Assembly (NCBI GenBank): GCA_028095005.1
Contig: CM051459.1
Coordinates: 201,229,902 to 201,293,901, forward strand
Length of the DNA stretch: 64,000 nucleotides
DNA from: Rhynchospora pubera
Lineage: Eukaryota; Streptophyta; Magnoliopsida; Poales; Cyperaceae
Direction of reading: 5' to 3'
Shown: positions 59,344 to 64,000 of the stretch, piece after piece
How positions within the stretch are numbered: the stretch's first letter is position 1
Layout of the letters: the number at the start of each line of letters is the position of its first letter
Notes under the pieces: generated by a model
Told to the model about the DNA's origin: nothing
The model's database searches: none
The model's input: the letters and a program-made list of their open reading frames with translations, nothing else
Translations under genes and position numbers: made by a program

Positions 59344-61873
59344 CTATCTTCTATAAACATAATTTGATAAAGGAAAGTTGACACTCCTTGCCACCTGTCA
59401 TATTTTAAATTAAGAAATAAATCAGCTGAAAAGGAACAATTTTGCATTCACCAAAGTTCAGAAAAACAATTCCAAAATAAAGCCGGTACAACCATTTTGC
59501 ATGTCTTCACCAGTACAGGGAATTCATAGTACTGGAAATGCACTGGCATGATATTACATGCCAGCAACATACTTTTATTTAATTTATTATTTATTTAACC
59601 TTTCAAATTAGTAGGTAAAGCCAGCACCAGAATTTGCAAATGCCATACCATAAAAATAAAAAAATTACCTTCAATGCCATATCTTCATCAATCATAGATC
59701 GGTACCGTACCGACCCCTCCAAGGGACAATTTCCACTCTTACAGAGGAAACTTGAATTGCACAGTGTAGAAAGCTGCAATAATACATCTGACATCATCCC
59801 AATACCATTTTCTAGGGGCTTTCCTTCATTTAGAGGGCAATCTTCTTCTAAAACAGAGGTTATGCACTGAAAAATGGCCAGAAGCCTCTCCAGTGGAAAT
59901 GTACCAGGACCCTTTGTCAACATCTCTTCAGCCCTTGTATTCTTCTTATCTATTCCGGATTGGGAGCTCCTGATTGAGAAAAAAGATAAAAAGATGTAAT
60001 GCCTGAATTTTCCTGATATTATGGTATATGTCCATAGCATAAAAGTTTGGAAAAACAACACTGTTTCTTTGTTAGCATCTTTTTTTTTTTTTTAAAATTA
60101 GTTCTTTGTTAATTCAGCCAGGTGCTAGCATACAAAATAGCATAAAGAGAGGAAATATTGCATACTTTCTCTTACGTTTCCGGCCGTCACATCCCCCTGT
60201 AGAATCAAATAATGCTGCATCAAGTGTTGCTGGGTTTCTCGAAGCCAAAAAAGCTGAGATAAGAAGATATTTGGCAGAAACTGACATGTGGAAATCCAAT
60301 TCACTAAGACCAGTCTCATTCCCAAGTCCACTCAGTTGCCTCTTGATACCACCAGTGCTTCCCTTTTCTGTCAAAGCCCTTGGTGGAATTGTAAATGTCT
60401 GATTTAAAGCAGCAGTCACATGGGACCAAATATAATCACATAACCTTCTCTTCATGGCCTCATTAGGTATGATGGTTAAATCAGTCAATGGCTCACAATA
60501 TTTCTTGTATAAGGGATCCAGTGCCAATGCCAACTCATCAATCCGTCGGGTCACTCGAGTGAAGGGTCTGAGAACGACACTAAGTAATAAAAGATAAACA
60601 ATAAAAGAACCCAAATTAGCACTTTGCCAAGAAAAAAAAATGGGATATCCACAATTCCAACAAAATACTTAGGTATACTAGCAGGCAGCTCCCGACATTC
60701 CTCGTATTTACAAGTGACATCAACATTTGCATTTAGCAGCCAATTTTTAGATGACACTTACAAATAGCCCCCAACTGTCAAAGATAAGGATTATGCGAAA
60801 AAAAGGAGACTGAAAAGCCCTCATGTCCTGCTGTTGTCTCGATCCTATATCTTGATGTCCGATTCATAGACATTAAAAAAATGCATCACAAATTGGGCTT
60901 GCCTCAAATCAGTTACATTTGAGATTTAAACTTACTAAGCGCACAACGGTCAGTATATACCTTTTATCGTTACCCTAATCTAGTAGTGATTGCAAATTGG
61001 AACTAATCTAAAACAGTACTAGCTGTTAGTTGCAAACTAGAGCAATTTGATTGCTTTATACTAATACAAATACATTTTGGTTTAATTTGCCAACATACTG
61101 AACAGAAAAAGCAATTACTTTGATTAAAAATGATAAACATGGTATGCCTTTTACCTTAGGAAGGAAGAATACAGTTTTGGGTAGGCCTGATTTCTCATAA
61201 GAATACTATGAGCCTCCTCAAAAGTGTAATCAGGGAAGCACAAGTCGATTGGCTGGAACATACCAAAACCGAGCAGATACACATCAGGTGTCGATCGACT
61301 GATGTAAATGAGACCCAGCCCATCACTTTGAAGCTTATCATACAGAGTTAGCAAAAGAGAAAGGACCTTTGACCCATTATCCCACGAACGCACCGACTCA
61401 ATACTGTCAAAAATCAAGTACACCATCTCCCCATTATTCCTCTCAGCCAGTGCCTCTTTCAAATAATTGAAGAAATCTGACATCTTCTTGCACCGTTTTT
61501 GGTTCGAACCCAATTGACTAAGCACCGATTCGAAAAGGATTCTTGGGTTGTGGCAGGATCGACAGCTGGCGTAAACGAACGGCCGTTTCAGATGCTCTAA
61601 TACTTTGAGAACAGTGCTGGTTTTGCCAGTGGAGGCATTGCCATACAAGAGGAGAGGCAGGCAGGGTGCATTCGACGGTCCGAGGAAGCGAATCAGGTCT
61701 AGTATTTGGGCCTTTCTACCGGGGAGACTGGAGAGGAGCTGGTTTAGAGAACTGGAGAGCGCTGGGGTTTTTGGTGGAGCGGAGGGTTTTGACGGCGTAG
61801 GTGCCGGAGAGACGGAGGAGGCGGATCGAGTTGTTCTTCTCGCGGATTCGGGTGTTTTCGGTTGCTTCCCCAT
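59344..61873 (-). CDS. ORC5: origin recognition complex subunit 5
   Basis: ORC5 is an AAA+ subunit of the six-protein complex that marks replication origins and loads MCM. Exons (5' to 3'): 61155-61873, 60166-60579, 59669-59969, 59344-59394. Phases agree and give 494 aa (Arabidopsis about 530). The N-terminus is a Pro/Ser/Thr-rich basic tail of about 40 residues. The Walker A motif GNASTGKT lies at about 78-85 and the Walker B-like VYLIFDSIE at about 151-159, where Asp is followed by Ser instead of the DE pair of active AAA+ ATPases. The ORC5 C-terminal domain includes VVLRPFTRVTRRIDEL and FHMSVSAKYLLISAFLASRN, ending VARSVNFPLSNYVYRR. The (K/R)n run RKRKRK straddles the exon 2/3 junction. 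Confidence 0.95.
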
Positions 61874-63128
61874 TTACGGCCGGATTGAGATTTGAGAGAG
61901 AGATACTGACAGTGTGAAAGGCGGGAAAAACTGAGGGTTTCAGACGGACGGGACTTAGCGCGGTAGGGTTAACTTATCACGGTCTATTTGGGCCGGGTAA
62001 TATAAAAAAAGGCCCCTTTAACTTGTGGGCCTTTTAAGAACAGAAGACGTTTACATGATTTGCCTAGTTCAAGTTCATTCCAAATTATTTTCCGCATAAA
62101 TGATAACTGTCGCCTGCAATTTTGCCATCCCTTGCTAGAGACAAGATAAATATATAGACCATCAAAGTGAACACTTACAAACAAATAAATATTGTCATCT
62201 CTTATTCAGATTTTGATATGCATATTCAACTTATTTTTATTGAACTTATTTGTCCGTATGTGTTCACTTTGATGGCTATATATGGTTACCTTGTTTATTT
62301 TATGTGTTCATTTTTTGTTTAACGATGATAAAAAATGACAAAATTACAGATGACAATAATCAATTTCCTATTTTCCACATATACTGTAATAGTTTTCCAA
62401 GGCAGCGAATGTGAATTCCTGAGAAAGCGGTCTTGTCAGATTCATTTCAGTTTTCTTTTTTTTTGTGCACTCCGGTGAGATTTAATGTGCACAAGCGAAA
62501 GTTTGAAGTGGACATTATAGTATTACTGTGGATGGAATTAGAGAGATGTACCAATCGAGTTCATATATATATCTGAAATAATATGATTATTTCTAAATTC
62601 TAATGGATGAAACGATTTCTAATTTGACAGTATACATTTTTTTGCCCTTAAATTAGCTTCACATCTATGCATGCATGTAGCAGTGTCGTTTGGTAAATTT
62701 GAATGAAAACACCTGAATGCATGATTCTAGCCAAACAAACTTCTATACAATTATCTGTACATTTACGTTTCCAGTCTTCACACTATGTTTACAGATTTAC
62801 TTTTCTAAACCAATAACTGTTCAGAACTCTCCACAGGAGAAAGAATAATATGAACAAGCCATCCCATAAATAACAGTTTCCTCACAACACCACCTTTTAG
62901 CACTCTGGGGACTGGGGATAAACAAATAAATGAAATTAAAAAAAAATAATATAGGCCTAACCATTTACAAAAAAAACTCTCCGAAAAGCACTTCTTTGCA
63001 CTAATCTAGGTTCACCATTGTCCATTTTATTTCATATTTTGTATAATTTCCTTTCTGCTTAAGATATTCACACCAAATCCACGCACTAGAAGAAATAGCA
63101 GACAAACCAGTTACCAGTTATAAGGTAT
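61874..63128. other. spacer between ORC5 and the WRKY gene
   Basis: This contains the ORC5 promoter side, a MITE (62101-62362) and the 3' region of the WRKY gene. No other gene is supportable. Confidence 0.5.
62101..62362. mobile_element. MITE, copy 2 of a two-copy family
   Basis: About 262 bp, related throughout to 8840-9108. The ends are tgataactgtcgcctgcaat and, inward from the right, tgattattgtcatctgtaat. Shared interior blocks include tgtcatctcttattca. The ends are followed by atttc at both loci on the right, and no clear duplication is visible. Confidence 0.75.
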
Positions 63129-64000
63129 CTAAGTAACAAACTCAAAGGTTTCTTCTTTTAGTTCAAGATCCACAGCACGTTCTCTAGCATCGTTCATCAA
63201 ATCAATTTTGTCACAATGAGAAACAATCGGTTGAATCGTATCATCAGAACTGATAGCCCTTGCAGATGGCTGTGGGTCATGTGTATGTTTTCCTTCATAT
63301 GTTGTCAATACTATATTTGGATCCCTTGAGGCTCTCTCTATTTGCTTGCGAACATTGCAATTCACATGAGTGCACTTATAGTAACTCCTACAAGATATAT
63401 AACGCATGTAGTTGTTTAAGTGTTTAACCAACAACAAGCAAGGCAGTGAAGTAGATAATAGGGAGAGGGTATTATAATTGGAGTTTAGCTACGGTGAGTC
63501 CAATACTCCTAGATCTAGATCAAAATGACCGATCCAAACCGTCAAATATGATCTCCATATTGAAATCTCCATGTAGACCAAATTTTTCATTTTTTCAAAA
63601 TTTTGAAGTATTTTTTTGAAATTTTAGAAAATCATTAATCTAATTGGTTTTGAACCATTAAAAAACATCAGATTTTAAAAATCCAAAAAAAATATTTAAA
63701 AATTTTGAAAAAATAAAAAATTTGGTTTGCACGGAGATTTCAATAGGGAGATCATATTTGACGGTTTGGATCGGTCATTTTGATTTAGATCTAGGAATAT
63801 TGGTCGCAACTCACCGGAGGGTCCGTGAGTCGCGACTCACCGTAGCTAAACTCATTATAATTGTACCTAGGATGAGGGTTTCCTTTGACAGATTTTTGAC
63901 CATATTTGCGCCAGCGATAACCATCATCTATAAGATCAACTTCACTACGCGTCTCAAAAATTATCTTCGGCTCCCTTCTCTTAGTTCCCGAAGAACTTGA
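63129..64000 (-). CDS. WRKY transcription factor, C-terminal part (cut by window end)
   Basis: Plant DNA-binding factor for W-box elements. Two exons are visible: 63867-64000 (continues beyond the window) and 63129-63387. They join with matching phase inside the codon for Arg in PR|SYYKC, the classic conserved WRKY intron position. The domain reads DGYRWRKYGQKSVKGNPHPR then SYYKCTHVNC, with the C2H2 zinc site completed by HTH in YEGKHTHDPQP. This is the type of a group I C-terminal domain; the window cannot show whether a second, N-terminal WRKY domain exists. The tail after the domain is about 45 residues. A 373-bp fold-back MITE fills most of the 479-bp intron. Confidence 0.94.
63481..63853. 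mobile_element. fold-back MULE-MITE in the WRKY intron
   Basis: A 9- to 10-bp duplication, attataattg, lies at 63471-63480 and 63854-63863. The ends gagtttagctacggtgagtc are inverted and the inverted match continues through most of the 373 bp. It is of the same family as 27371-27748 (shared gatctccatattgaaatctc block and gtgagtcgcgactcac near the end). Confidence 0.92.

Overview
The window is nuclear DNA of a flowering plant, most likely a dicot. The genes are split by AT-rich GT-AG introns, several products carry plastid targeting, and the families are plant-specific (CrRLK1L receptor kinase, DYW-type PPR, WRKY, APD-type RING ligase). I rebuilt exons by hand, checking reading-frame phase at every junction. 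No rRNA, true tRNA gene, CRISPR array or bacterial-type operon is present.

Layout. (1) 1.8-4.0 kb, minus: plastid aspartate-semialdehyde dehydrogenase (8 exons, 375 aa). (2) 4.6-7.3 kb, minus: APD1-4-like membrane RING E3 ligase (8 exons, 406 aa). (3) 8.3-13.3 kb: an 8-bp-TSD MITE, a second MITE and a decayed 4.2 kb Mutator-like element (MULE), inserted just upstream of (4) a TIP41-like gene (13.5-15.9 kb, plus, 288 aa). (5) 16.2-18.2 kb, minus, convergent with TIP41: a PPR-DYW editing factor resembling ELI1. (6) 19.5-20.3 kb: an inverted, truncated copy of part of the HOS15-like gene. (7) 21.2-22.4 kb, minus: an FHA-domain protein. (8) 23.6-31.1 kb, minus: a HOS15-like LisH/WD40 co-repressor (15 exons, 565 aa), with a GC-AG intron, an Au-like SINE and two MITEs in its introns. 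(9) 31.3-34.3 kb: a 3 kb Pack-MULE carrying a frameshifted plastid acyl-carrier-protein exon, ending 177 bp from the HOS15-like start codon. (10) 34.3-40.0 kb: repeat-rich intergenic DNA. (11) 40.0-42.1 kb, minus: an atypical bHLH factor (251 aa). (12) 42.2-55.9 kb: gene-poor, with MITEs and a 1.4 kb direct duplication. (13) 56.0-58.6 kb, plus: an intronless CrRLK1L malectin-like receptor kinase (866 aa). (14) 59.3-61.9 kb, minus: ORC5 (494 aa). (15) 63.1-64.0 kb, minus: the C-terminal part of a WRKY factor, cut by the window edge.

The genes are ordinary housekeeping and regulatory loci with no shared pathway. The unusual content is in the mobile DNA. Four elements have exact 8-bp target duplications and are built from one short word repeated in both orientations, with a different word in each of three groups. 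A MULE group has ends that start with a shared box followed by a short perfect hairpin. A near-complete fold-back MULE-MITE family occurs three times, once filling most of the WRKY intron. I found no gene cluster that looks like a new biochemical system; the word-array hAT-like elements and the hairpin-ended MULE group with its captured exon are the best candidates for something under-described.
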